DNA of 34,600 bases from an uncultured Eubacteriales bacterium (GTDB lineage Bacteria; Bacillota; Clostridia; Oscillospirales; Oscillospiraceae). The DNA lies in NCBI GenBank assembly GCA_900549545.1, contig URPA01000015.1, positions 1-34,600 of the forward strand. Direction: 5' to 3'. Under the pieces are notes generated by a model, which was not told where the DNA came from, searched no databases, and saw nothing but the letters and a program-made list of their open reading frames with translations. Made by a program: the position numbers and the translations under genes. Below, piece by piece: positions 23,736 through 31,266 of this stretch. The first letter of the stretch is position 1; the number at the start of each line of letters is the position of its first letter.

Positions 23736-25501
23736 TAGGCGAAAAGCTGCATCGGCACGACGCCGAGCGTGGGCCGGAAGATGACATGCGTGTCGGGAAT
23801 GGTGAGGGTGTTTTCCACGGTCTTTTTAAGCTCCTCGCGCTTACTCTCACAGGTGAGCGCCAGCACATCGGCGCCGCGCGCCTTGACCTCGACGATATTC
23901 GAGACGCTCTTGTCAAACAGCGGCGAATAGGTGCACAGGGCGACCACCAGCGTGCCGTTTTCGATGAGGGAGATGGTGCCGTGCTTGAGCTCACCGGCGG
24001 CGTAGGCCTCGCTGTGGATATAGGAAATCTCCTTGAGCTTGAGGCTGGATTCAAGGCCGAGGGCAAAATCCAGATTGCGCCCGATATAGAACACGGAGTT
24101 GTGGTTAAAGTAGCGCGAGGCGAGATATTGAATCTCATCCGTGTCAGAAAGCACCGCCTCCAGCTTCTGCGGCAGAAGCTCCAGCTCACGCACGATTTCT
24201 GCATACTCCTCATCGGAGATGCTGCCGCTCCGGCGGGCGAAATACACCCCAAGCATATCCAGCAGCACAAGCTGCGTGCTGTACGCCTTGGTGGTGGCGA
24301 CGGCTATCTCCGGCCCTGCCCAGGTGTAGAGCACATCGTCCGACTCCCTCGCTATGGAGCTGCCCACGACGTTGACAATGGAGAGAATCCGCGCGCCGCG
24401 CTTTTTGGCCTCGCGCAGGGCGGCCATGGTGTCGAGCGTCTCGCCGGACTGGCTGATGACGATGACAAGGCTCCTGTCGTCCACAAGAGGGTCGGCATAG
24501 CGAAACTCGGAGGCGAGCATGACCTCCACCGGGCGGCGCAGCAGCCGCTCAAGGTTATACTTGCCCACCATGCCCACATGGTAGGACGATCCGCAGGCGA
24601 TGATGAAGATGCGGCTGACGGAGCTTATATAGTCCGCGGGCATTTTAAGCTCATCAAAGCAGATCTGCCCGTCGCGCAGGCGGGGGGATATGGTCTTGCG
24701 CACGGCCTCGGGCTGCTCCATTATCTCCTTGAACATGAAGTGCGGATAGCCGCCCTTTTCGGCGGCGCTGATGTCCCAGTCGATGGTGCTGTGCTGCTTT
24801 GTGACGGGGCCGCCCAGCGCGTCAAACACCTCGATGCCGTCCGGCCGGACGATGGCCACCTCGCCATCCTCCATGTACGCCACATCGCGGGTGTACTTGA
24901 TAATCGCGGTCACATCAGAGGCGATGAAGTTGCAGCCCTCGCCATAGCCGAGCAGCAGCGGCGCGTCCTTGCGCGCGGCGATGAAGCAGCCCGGCATATC
25001 CGCGCACATGATGCCGAGAGCGTAGGCCCCCTCGATGCGGTCAAGCGTGCGGTACACGGCGTCCATAAGATTGCCGCCGTCCTTATAATAAAACTCCAGA
25101 AGCTGCGCAACGACCTCGGAATCCGTCTCCGAGCGAAAGCGCACACCGCGCGCGGAGAGGGAGGCGCGAATCTCCATGTAGTTCTCGATTATGCCGTTAT
25201 GCACCACGGCGATGCGGCTGTCCTCGCTCAGGTGGGGGTGGGAATTGACGTCATTCGGCTCGCCATGGGTCGCCCAGCGGGTGTGCCCTATGCCGGTGCA
25301 GCCCTCAAGCGGCGCACCGCTGTCAATAAGCTCCCGCAGGACCTTGAGCCGCCCCTTGGTCTTTCTGACCTCAAGCGAGCCATCGGGTGACAGCACCGCC
25401 ACGCCCGCCGAGTCATAGCCCCGGTATTCCAGATGCTCCAGCCCGTCAAGCAGTATGGGCACAGCCTGTTCCCTGCCGGTAAAGCCAACTATCCCGCACA
25501 T
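23663..25501 (-). CDS. glmS: glutamine--fructose-6-phosphate aminotransferase (isomerizing)
   Basis: This 612-residue enzyme makes glucosamine-6-phosphate for peptidoglycan. It starts at MCGIVGF, because the Cys after the initiator Met is the glutaminase nucleophile; an upstream in-frame TTG at 25543 is rejected. The ATG has AGGAG about 9 bp upstream. The N-terminal glutaminase domain (1-~230) includes GIGHTRWATHGEPND and VVHNGIIENY. Two SIS sugar-binding domains follow, with SQSGETLDT and the C-terminal DKPRNLAKSVTVE. The promoter-to-ATG distance is ~35 nt, leaving no room for a glmS ribozyme. It is transcribed toward the origin, against the rightward fork. Confidence 0.97.
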   Translation of the reverse strand: MCGIVGFTGREQAVPILLDGLEHLEYRGYDSAGVAVLSPDGSLEVRKTKGRLKVLRELIDSGAPLEGCTGIGHTRWATHGEPNDVNSHPHLSEDSRIAVVHNGIIENYMEIRASLSARGVRFRSETDSEVVAQLLEFYYKDGGNLMDAVYRTLDRIEGAYALGIMCADMPGCFIAARKDAPLLLGYGEGCNFIASDVTAIIKYTRDVAYMEDGEVAIVRPDGIEVFDALGGPVTKQHSTIDWDISAAEKGGYPHFMFKEIMEQPEAVRKTISPRLRDGQICFDELKMPADYISSVSRIFIIACGSSYHVGMVGKYNLERLLRRPVEVMLASEFRYADPLVDDRSLVIVISQSGETLDTMAALREAKKRGARILSIVNVVGSSIARESDDVLYTWAGPEIAVATTKAYSTQLVLLDMLGVYFARRSGSISDEEYAEIVRELELLPQKLEAVLSDTDEIQYLASRYFNHNSVFYIGRNLDFALGLESSLKLKEISYIHSEAYAAGELKHGTISLIENGTLVVALCTYSPLFDKSVSNIVEVKARGADVLALTCESKREELKKTVENTLTIPDTHVIFRPTLGVVPMQLFAYYVALQRGCDIDKPRNLAKSVTVE

Positions 25502-25541
25502 GTCCCTCAGCTCCTTTTTTCCTTTTAAAAAATACTTTTGC

Positions 25542-25570
25542 ATTATAGCACTATCGCCCTGTCAGCGCAA
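25542..25570 (-). promoter_or_regulatory. glmS promoter
   Basis: Minus-strand TTGCGC (25570-25565), 17 bp and TATAAT (25547-25542) lie just upstream of glmS; the expected start is near 25535. No other feature is seen between this and the hairpin at 25698. Confidence 0.7.
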
Positions 25571-25697
25571 TATTTTTGAGGAAGATTTTACTATTACGCG
25601 AAATATTTTCATCATTAGAATCTGTCATGGTCGAAACGTGAAAATAAAGCGCGGCGGGGCTTGAAATCCGGGGAAATTTGGGGTAGAATAGCCCTCG

Positions 25698-25729
25698 GTG
25701 TCCCGAAGGAGTAAATTCTTTCGGGACAC
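25698..25729. other. hairpin upstream of the nrd promoter
   Basis: GTGTCCCGAA (25698-25707) pairs perfectly with TTCGGGACAC (25720-25729), and AAGGA/TTCTT can extend the stem. Its right arm shares ACAC with the first NrdR box. It may be a terminator for read-through or an extra binding site. Confidence 0.5.
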
Positions 25730-25741
25730 TATATTTTGTGT
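25726..25741 (+). promoter_or_regulatory. NrdR box 1
   Basis: ACACTATATTTTGTGT matches the published NrdR consensus acaCwAtATaTwGtgt at 15 of 16 positions. NrdR is the conserved repressor of ribonucleotide reductase genes. Confidence 0.82.
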
Positions 25742-25766
25742 TCAAAACGGTTACAAGGCGGTTAAG

Positions 25767-25782
25767 TTTCTATATCTTGTGA
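25767..25782 (+). promoter_or_regulatory. NrdR box 2
   Basis: TTTCTATATCTTGTGA keeps the central CTATAT-TTGTG core of the NrdR consensus. It begins 41 bp after box 1, about four helical turns, so both face the same side of DNA, and it ends 8 bp before the -35. Confidence 0.75.
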
Positions 25783-25790
25783 TTTTCCTC

Positions 25791-25819
25791 TTGACAAAGG
25801 CCTCATATGCTCGTATTAT
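25791..25819 (+). promoter_or_regulatory. nrdG-nrdD promoter
   Basis: A perfect TTGACA (25791-25796), 17 bp and TATTAT (25814-25819). The start is expected near 25826, giving a ~40-nt leader. Confidence 0.82.
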
Positions 25820-25864
25820 AGCTCTTGCAACCAATAATAGAGATACAGTGTACGAGAGGTAGAC

Positions 25865-26557
25865 ATGCTTATATCAGGTTTACAAAAGCTCACCCTGCTG
25901 GACTATCCCGGACAGGTCGCCTGTACGGTGTTCACCGGCGGGTGTAATTTTCGCTGTCCCTTCTGCCACAACGCGCCCCTGGTTCTGCCTGAGCAGATGG
26001 CGCACGACAGCAGCGAGCAGGCGGTGCTTGACTTTTTGAAAAAGCGCGTCGGCGTGCTCGACGGGGTGGCCATAACCGGCGGCGAGCCGCTGCTGCACAA
26101 GGACATTCCTGAGTTTCTGGAGAAGGTCCGCGCGCTGGGGTATAAAATAAAGCTGGACACCAACGGCTCCTTCCCCGAGCGGCTTGAGGAGATAGTCCGC
26201 GCCGGGCTTGTTGACAGAGTGGCGATGGACATTAAAAACGCCCCCGAGCTCTACTCCGCCGCCGTCGGCGTGGAGGTCAGCATTGAGGACATTGAGCGCT
26301 CGAAAAATTTCCTGCTCTCCGGCGTAATTGACTACGAATTTCGCACGACGGTGGTCAAGGGCCTGCACACGAGAGAGAGCATCGTCGGCGCCGCGAAGTG
26401 GATACAGGGCGCAAAGGAGTATTACCTCCAGCAGTTCAAGGACTCCGGCAATGTGATAAGCATTGAGGGGCTGAGCGCCTTTAATGAGGCAGAGATGCAC
26501 GCGCTGGCTGACGCGGCGGCGGAGTTTGTCCCCGCGGTTCAGGTTCGCGGTGTGTGA
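25865..26557 (+). CDS. nrdG: anaerobic ribonucleotide reductase activating protein (radical SAM)
   Basis: This 230-residue radical-SAM enzyme installs the glycyl radical on NrdD. The [4Fe-4S] motif CNFRCPFC (CxxxCxxC, ~28-35) binds S-adenosylmethionine, and the glycine-rich AITGGEPLLHKD follows. It is longer than E. coli NrdG (~154 aa) and resembles the NrdG2-type activases. The ATG has AGAGG upstream. It is the first gene of the nrdG-nrdD unit, 32 bp before nrdD, and should be under NrdR control through the two upstream boxes. Confidence 0.93.
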   Translation: MLISGLQKLTLLDYPGQVACTVFTGGCNFRCPFCHNAPLVLPEQMAHDSSEQAVLDFLKKRVGVLDGVAITGGEPLLHKDIPEFLEKVRALGYKIKLDTNGSFPERLEEIVRAGLVDRVAMDIKNAPELYSAAVGVEVSIEDIERSKNFLLSGVIDYEFRTTVVKGLHTRESIVGAAKWIQGAKEYYLQQFKDSGNVISIEGLSAFNEAEMHALADAAAEFVPAVQVRGV

Positions 26558-26589
26558 TATATAGATTGTAATACAGGGAGGATAAAGAA

Positions 26590-28965
26590 ATGTATCAGGT
26601 CATCAAGCGTGACGGCAAGATCGTTGAGTTTGACATCAACAAGATAGCCGCCGCCGTAAAGAAGGCTTTTGAAGCCACCAACACGGAGTATAACGACAGC
26701 GTTATTGATTTTCTGGCGCTGAAGGTCTCCGCCGATTTTCTGAGCAAGATTAAAGACGGAAAGGTCTCCGTTGAAGATATACAGGACAGCGTTGAGGCTG
26801 TGCTCTCCCGCGGCGGGTATGAGACCGTCGCCAAGGCCTATATTCTCTACCGCAAGCAGCGCGAGAAGCTGCGCAACATGAAGTCCACCTACCTTGACTA
26901 CAAAGAGACTGTGGACAAGTACCTGAAGGTTATGGACTGGCGCGTGAAGGAAAACTCCACCGTCACCTACTCCGTCGGCGGCCTTATCCTCTCCAACTCC
27001 GGCGCCATCACCGCAAACTACTGGCTCAGCGAGGTCTATGATCAGGAGATTGGCGACGCGCACCGCAACTGCGACCTGCACCTGCATGACCTGTCCATGC
27101 TCACCGGCTACTGCGCCGGCTGGAGCCTCAAGCAGCTCATTCAGCAGGGCCTCGGCATCCCGGGCAAGATCAACTCCTCCCCGGCAAGCCACCTGTCCAC
27201 CCTCTGCAACCAGATGGTCAACTTCCTTGGCATCATGCAGAACGAGTGGGCCGGCGCTCAGGCCTTCTCCTCCTTCGACACCTACCTTGCCCCCTTTGTC
27301 AAGGTCGATAACCTCAGCTACAAAGAGGTCAAGCAGTGCATCCAGTCCTTTGTCTTCGGCGTGAACACCCCCTCCCGCTGGGGCACTCAGGCGCCGTTTT
27401 CCAACATCACGCTCGACTGGACCGTCCCCGCGGACCTGAAGGACCTGCCCGCCATCGTCGGCGGCAAGGAGATGGACTTCACCTATGGCGACTGCAAGGC
27501 CGAGATGGACATGGTCAACAAGGCCTTTATCGACATCATGATTGAGGGCGACGCCAACGGCCGCGGCTTCCAGTACCCCATTCCTACCTACTCCATCACC
27601 CGTGACTTTGACTGGTCCCCCTCCGAGAACAACAAGCTCCTCTTCGAGATGACCGCCAAGTACGGCACCCCCTATTTCTCCAACTACATCAACTCCGATA
27701 TGGAGCCGTCCGATGTGCGCTCCATGTGCTGCCGCCTGCGCCTTGACCTGCGCGAGCTGCGCAAGAAATCCGGCGGCTTCTTCGGCTCCGGCGAGAGCAC
27801 CGGCTCCATCGGCGTTGTGACCATCAATATGCCCCGCATAGCCTACCTCGCCAAGGACGAGAAGGACTTCTACGCAAGGCTCGATAAGATGATGGACATT
27901 GCCGCCCGCTCCCTGAAAATCAAGCGCGATGTCATTACAAAGCTGCTCGAGGGCGGCCTCTACCCCTACACCAAGTACTATCTCGGCACCTTTGAAAACC
28001 ACTTCTCCACCATCGGCCTTGTCGGCATGAACGAGGCCGGCCTCAACGCCAGGTGGATAAGGGCCGACATGACCAGCCCCAAGTGCCAGGAGTTTACAAA
28101 GCAGGTGCTCAACCACATGCGCGAGCGTCTGAGCGATTATCAGGAAATGTACGGCGACCTGTATAACCTCGAGGCCACCCCTGCCGAGTCCACCTCCTAC
28201 CGCCTCGCAAAGCACGATGTGGAGACCTATCCCGACATCATCACCGCTGCCGAGCCCGGCGGCACCCCCTACTACACCAACAGCTCTCACCTGCCCGTGG
28301 GCTACACTGAGGACATCTTCGAGGCGCTGGACATTCAGGATGAGCTCCAGACCCTCTACACCTCCGGCACCGTGTTCCACGCCTTTTTGGGCGAGAAGCT
28401 GCCGAGCTGGGAAGCTGCCGCAAACCTCGTGCGCAAAATCGCGGAGAACTATAAGCTGCCCTACTATACCCTCTCCCCCACCTATTCCGTCTGCAAAAAC
28501 CATGGCTACCTCACCGGCGAGCAGTTCACCTGCCCCGAGTGCGGCGAGGCCGCGGAGGTATACAGCCGCATAACCGGCTACTACCGCCCCGTGCAGAACT
28601 GGAACGCGGGCAAGACGCAGGAGTATAAGGAGCGCAAGACCTACGACATTGACCACTCCGTGCTCACGCACAGCGGCCCTGTGAACGCTGACGCTGCCGT
28701 GGAAGCTCCCGCCGCCGCGCCCGTTGAGAGCGGGAACCGCGCCATCCTCTTCGCGACACCCACCTGCCCCAACTGCCGCATCGCCTGCTCTTACCTTGAT
28801 AAGGCCGGCTTTGCCTATGAAAAGCTCATGGCCGAGGAGAACGCCGAGCTTGCCACCCAGTACGGTGTGAAGCAGGCGCCCACTCTCGTGCTTATAAAGG
28901 ACGGCGGCTTTGAAAAGCTCGCCGGCGCCGGAGCCATCAAGCAGTATCTGAATAATATCGCATAA
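26590..28965 (+). CDS. nrdD: anaerobic (class III) ribonucleoside-triphosphate reductase fused to a thioredoxin-like domain
   Basis: This 791-residue enzyme reduces ribonucleotides to deoxyribonucleotides without oxygen. Residues 1-~90 are an ATP-cone (YQVIKRDGKIVEFDINKI) for allosteric control. The catalytic barrel includes NCDLHLHDLSMLTGYCAGW. The C-terminal radical segment has CPECG, a likely zinc site, and RITGY with the radical Gly663. After an Ala/Pro linker (~688-708) comes a thioredoxin/glutaredoxin-like domain (~710-791) with redox pair Cys726-Pro-Asn-Cys729 and the fold's cis-Pro at APTLV. SD GGGAGG precedes the ATG. The fused redoxin suggests an in-built electron donor; trxB follows 148 bp downstream. 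Codon use is very biased, as in highly expressed genes. Confidence 0.96.
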   Translation: MYQVIKRDGKIVEFDINKIAAAVKKAFEATNTEYNDSVIDFLALKVSADFLSKIKDGKVSVEDIQDSVEAVLSRGGYETVAKAYILYRKQREKLRNMKSTYLDYKETVDKYLKVMDWRVKENSTVTYSVGGLILSNSGAITANYWLSEVYDQEIGDAHRNCDLHLHDLSMLTGYCAGWSLKQLIQQGLGIPGKINSSPASHLSTLCNQMVNFLGIMQNEWAGAQAFSSFDTYLAPFVKVDNLSYKEVKQCIQSFVFGVNTPSRWGTQAPFSNITLDWTVPADLKDLPAIVGGKEMDFTYGDCKAEMDMVNKAFIDIMIEGDANGRGFQYPIPTYSITRDFDWSPSENNKLLFEMTAKYGTPYFSNYINSDMEPSDVRSMCCRLRLDLRELRKKSGGFFGSGESTGSIGVVTINMPRIAYLAKDEKDFYARLDKMMDIAARSLKIKRDVITKLLEGGLYPYTKYYLGTFENHFSTIGLVGMNEAGLNARWIRADMTSPKCQEFTKQVLNHMRERLSDYQEMYGDLYNLEATPAESTSYRLAKHDVETYPDIITAAEPGGTPYYTNSSHLPVGYTEDIFEALDIQDELQTLYTSGTVFHAFLGEKLPSWEAAANLVRKIAENYKLPYYTLSPTYSVCKNHGYLTGEQFTCPECGEAAEVYSRITGYYRPVQNWNAGKTQEYKERKTYDIDHSVLTHSGPVNADAAVEAPAAAPVESGNRAILFATPTCPNCRIACSYLDKAGFAYEKLMAEENAELATQYGVKQAPTLVLIKDGGFEKLAGAGAIKQYLNNIA

Positions 28966-28981
28966 GCAAGCAATAAAAAAA

Positions 28982-29011
28982 GGCCGCCGGGAAACCATAT
29001 TTCCGGCGGTC
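28982..29011. terminator. hairpin between nrdD and trxB, T-run only on the minus strand
   Basis: GGCCGCCGG-AAA pairs with TTTCCGGCGGTC (one bulge, one G-U) with loop CCATA. On the plus strand no T-run follows, so read-through to trxB is possible. On the minus strand it is followed by CTTTTTTTA, a good terminator for antisense transcripts, although no minus-strand gene is seen here. Confidence 0.6.
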
Positions 29012-29113
29012 GTTGAAAAATATGATAAAAGTGGGTGCAATTCGAGGCGGTTAAGTGCCCAAAAGCCCAATGTTAATGCCGCTCTTGGCATATGCGGCGG
29101 ATGGAGAGTTACT

Positions 29114-30010
29114 ATGTATGATATTATTATAATCGGCGGCGGCCCGGCGGGGCTGACCGCGGCGACTTATGCCTGCCGCGCGGGCAAGAGCGTGCTGGTG
29201 ATTGAGAAAAACGCCTTTGGCGGGCAGATTACATGGTCGCCCAGAGTGGAGAACTTCCCGGGCTTTGTGTCCATCAGCGGCACCGAGCTTGGCGACAGGC
29301 TTCTTGAGCAGGCCATGGAGCAGGGCGCGGAGGTTGAGCTTGAGGAGGTCGCCTCCATCAGCGGCGGGGATGTAAAAACCGTCACCGCTGTGTCCGGTGC
29401 GGAGTTTCAGGGCAGGGCCGTGATAATCGCCACCGGCGCGAAGCCCCGCATGCTGGGCATCCCTCGCGAGGAAGAGCTTGTGGGCAGCGGCGTGTGCTTT
29501 TGTGCCGTGTGTGACGGGGCCTTTTATAAGGACCAGGCCGTTGCCGTCTGCGGCGGGGGCAACAGCGCCTTGCAGGACGCGCTGCTTCTGAGCGAAAAGT
29601 GCTCCAGGATCTATCTCATCCACCGCAGGGACAGCTTCCGCGGTGAGGCAAAGCTTGTTGAAGCGCTGGAGAAGCGGGAGAATGTGGAGTTTATTCTCAA
29701 CGCCCGGGTCACGGAGCTTCTTGGCGAGAGCGAGCTTTCCGGCATCGTTGTGGAGCAGGAGGGAGCTTCGCGCAGAATAGAGCTCTCCGGGCTTTTCGTC
29801 GCCGTGGGGCACAGCCCTGACTTGGCCGCCTTTGAAAACCTGCTCCCCCTCAACGCCGCGGGCTATGCCGCAAGCAGCGAGGACTGCCGCACAGACAGCG
29901 CCGGGGTCTTCGTCGCCGGGGACTGCCGGGCAAAGAGCGTCCGCCAGCTCACCACCGCCGTGGCCGATGGCGCCTGCGCCGCCCTCGCCGCCTGCGAGTA
30001 TATTGATTAA
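29114..30010 (+). CDS. trxB: thioredoxin-disulfide reductase-like flavoprotein
   Basis: This 298-residue protein has the low-molecular-weight TrxR layout: FAD-binding DIIIIGGGPAGLTAATYACR at the N-terminus, an NAD(P)H-binding domain with VCGGGNSALQDALLLSE, the redox-active Cys130-Ala-Val-Cys133-Asp, and a C-terminal FAD segment VFVAGDCRAKSVRQLTTAVADG. It would reduce thioredoxin-like proteins with NAD(P)H or, as in some Clostridia, ferredoxin. The ATG has GGAG 7 bp upstream. No strong promoter is seen in the 148-bp gap, so expression from the nrd promoter is likely. The natural partner may be the redoxin domain on NrdD. Confidence 0.92.
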   Translation: MYDIIIIGGGPAGLTAATYACRAGKSVLVIEKNAFGGQITWSPRVENFPGFVSISGTELGDRLLEQAMEQGAEVELEEVASISGGDVKTVTAVSGAEFQGRAVIIATGAKPRMLGIPREEELVGSGVCFCAVCDGAFYKDQAVAVCGGGNSALQDALLLSEKCSRIYLIHRRDSFRGEAKLVEALEKRENVEFILNARVTELLGESELSGIVVEQEGASRRIELSGLFVAVGHSPDLAAFENLLPLNAAGYAASSEDCRTDSAGVFVAGDCRAKSVRQLTTAVADGACAALAACEYID

Positions 30011-30030
30011 ATCCAAAGGCATTTCAAATC

Positions 30031-30137
30031 TTCCCGCAGGGACACCTTCACCGCCCCGCAATGGGCGATATCACCCGACCGCAGGGCGGATATCACACGC
30101 GATAGCGTATATCACTTGACCGCAGGTCAAATATCAT
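30031..30137. repeat. array of short hairpins separated by ATATCAC
   Basis: Downstream of trxB, small palindromes (CGCCC/GGGCG; CCGACCGCAGGGCGG; ACGCGATAGCGT; TTGACCGCAGGTCAA) alternate with the constant block ATATCAC at 30068, 30090, 30109 and 30131 (last copy ATATCAT). Spacing is 22, 19 and 22 bp. The arms vary but pair within each unit, so structure is conserved rather than sequence. It ends at the terminator stem. Confidence 0.7.
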
Positions 30138-30138
30138 T

Positions 30139-30172
30139 TGGCGCTATGCAAAACGAGTTTTGCATAGCGCCA
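30139..30172 (+). terminator. trxB terminator (convergent with the HAD gene)
   Basis: A 15-bp perfect stem (TGGCGCTATGCAAAA / TTTTGCATAGCGCCA) with loop CGAG is followed by TTTATTA on the plus strand. It lies 4 bp beyond the HAD gene stop (30177) and probably also ends or stabilises that transcript. Confidence 0.85.
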
Positions 30173-30176
30173 TTTA

Positions 30177-31019
30177 TTACTCTATCAGCTTCATTATCGT
30201 CTCTCCCACGCCGCCGTTATTGTTGTCGCTCTCGGTGCACATATCGGCGGCGGCTTTGGCGGAGTTTGCCCCGTTTGACATGGCGATGCCGATACCGGCG
30301 GCGTTGAGCATGGTGATGTCGTTGCTGGCATCGCCGAAGCAGACGACATTTTCCTTCTCAATGCCAAGGTGGGCGCAAAGGGCGCTCAGGGCCCGCCCCT
30401 TGTCGGCATTTCTGTCGTTTATCTCGATATTAAAGGGCAGGGAGCTGCTTATCTTCAGCTCCGGGAAATCCTTCGGCATAAGCTCAAGCAGCTGCGCGCG
30501 AAGCTCCAGCTCATTCTGCCGGCAGAACATAATCATCTTTTCAATCGGCTGCCCACGCTTTTTGAGCATCCCGCGCACACTGTCCACGGGGCGGTTGATG
30601 CTCTGCACGTACTCATTTATAACCGGCGCATGGCCCAGGAACTCAGGGATTTTATCGTGCAGCACCCGGTTCATATACCCCCGCTCAAACTGGAAGCAGC
30701 CGTAAATCACGGGGAGCCTGTCCATATAATCGCACAGGCGCAGCGCCGTCTGCAAAGCCATGTCGGCCTTATATATCGCCTGCTCCGTTTTAAGGTCATA
30801 CAAGGATGCGCCGTTTGAGGCGAGGATATACCGCAGCTCCGGCAGGTCAAAAACCGGCTTCGGTATGCCGCGCGCCAGCCGCCCGGTGGCAGGCATGCAG
30901 ATTATCCCCCGCTCGACGGCGGCCTTCACCGCCTGAATGTTTTTCTCCGGCACCTTTTTATCATCGTCCAGAAAAGTCCCGTCCAGATCAAAGGCGATGA
31001 GCTTTATATCGTTCTTCAT
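30177..31019 (-). CDS. Cof-type HAD-IIB family phosphatase
   Basis: This 280-residue protein has the HAD motif I FDLDGTFLDDD with the nucleophile Asp11 and Asp13, motif II in the PATGR region, a large type IIB cap, motif III Lys (KGRAL) and motif IV CFGDASNDITML. Such enzymes dephosphorylate sugar phosphates, FMN or similar metabolites; the substrate is not predictable. The ATG follows GAGGG closely (3 bp). Its own promoter is at 31054-31082. It is a lone gene, convergent with trxB and divergent from the TRAP genes. Confidence 0.9.
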   Translation of the reverse strand: MKNDIKLIAFDLDGTFLDDDKKVPEKNIQAVKAAVERGIICMPATGRLARGIPKPVFDLPELRYILASNGASLYDLKTEQAIYKADMALQTALRLCDYMDRLPVIYGCFQFERGYMNRVLHDKIPEFLGHAPVINEYVQSINRPVDSVRGMLKKRGQPIEKMIMFCRQNELELRAQLLELMPKDFPELKISSSLPFNIEINDRNADKGRALSALCAHLGIEKENVVCFGDASNDITMLNAAGIGIAMSNGANSAKAAADMCTESDNNNGGVGETIMKLIE

Positions 31020-31053
31020 TATCCCTCACCCGTTATAAAAATTTCATGTATGT

Positions 31054-31082
31054 ATTATGCAACTTTTTTGTTCCGTTGACAA
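31054..31082 (-). promoter_or_regulatory. candidate promoter of the HAD gene
   Basis: Minus-strand TTGTCA (31082-31077), 17 bp and CATAAT (31059-31054); the start would be ~28 bp upstream of the ATG. Confidence 0.5.
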
Positions 31083-31147
31083 GAGCGGTTTTTTCTCTGC
31101 GCTTTACCCGGTTAAATGGTAAAAAACGGCCGATTTTTGCACCTGAA

Positions 31148-31173
31148 GCTCCCTTTTGGAGCGTTATTTTTTT
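31148..31173 (+). terminator. small hairpin with T-run upstream of the TRAP operon
   Basis: GCTCC / GGAGC with loop CTTTT is followed by GTTATTTTTTT. The 5-bp stem is short. It may insulate the TRAP promoter from upstream transcription; nothing else is seen in 31083-31147. Confidence 0.35.
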
Positions 31174-31188
31174 ATTTTTCAATTTCTC

Positions 31189-31217
31189 TTGCTATCTTTA
31201 CTTAATTAGTGTATAAT
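31189..31217 (+). promoter_or_regulatory. promoter of the TAXI-TRAP genes
   Basis: TTGCTA (31189-31194), 17 bp and a perfect TATAAT (31212-31217), giving a ~43-nt leader with AGGAGG before the ATG. Confidence 0.75.
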
Positions 31218-31266
31218 CGAATGGAAAGAATACATTTTATGGAAAATCTTTTTAGGAGGAAACCAC

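Noticed and set aside
23786..25390. A 534-residue frame antisense to glmS, and similar long frames antisense to gyrB (16182-17627), trxB (29051-30061) and the TAXI gene (31333-32319)
   Set aside because: High GC at third positions keeps antisense frames open; none shows family motifs.
25502..25860. glmS ribozyme or other riboswitch in the glmS/nrdG gap
   Set aside because: The glmS promoter leaves only ~35 nt of leader, and the rest is accounted for by the NrdR boxes, hairpin and nrd promoter.
26539..29091. An 850-residue open frame antisense to nrdD
   Set aside because: It mirrors the biased codon use of nrdD; composition is Gly/Val/Leu/His-rich and low in complexity, and it has no recognisable domain. 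Sense NrdD is unmistakable.
30031..30137. CRISPR array downstream of trxB
   Set aside because: The constant part is only ~7 bp, the variable parts are self-complementary, and no cas gene is present.
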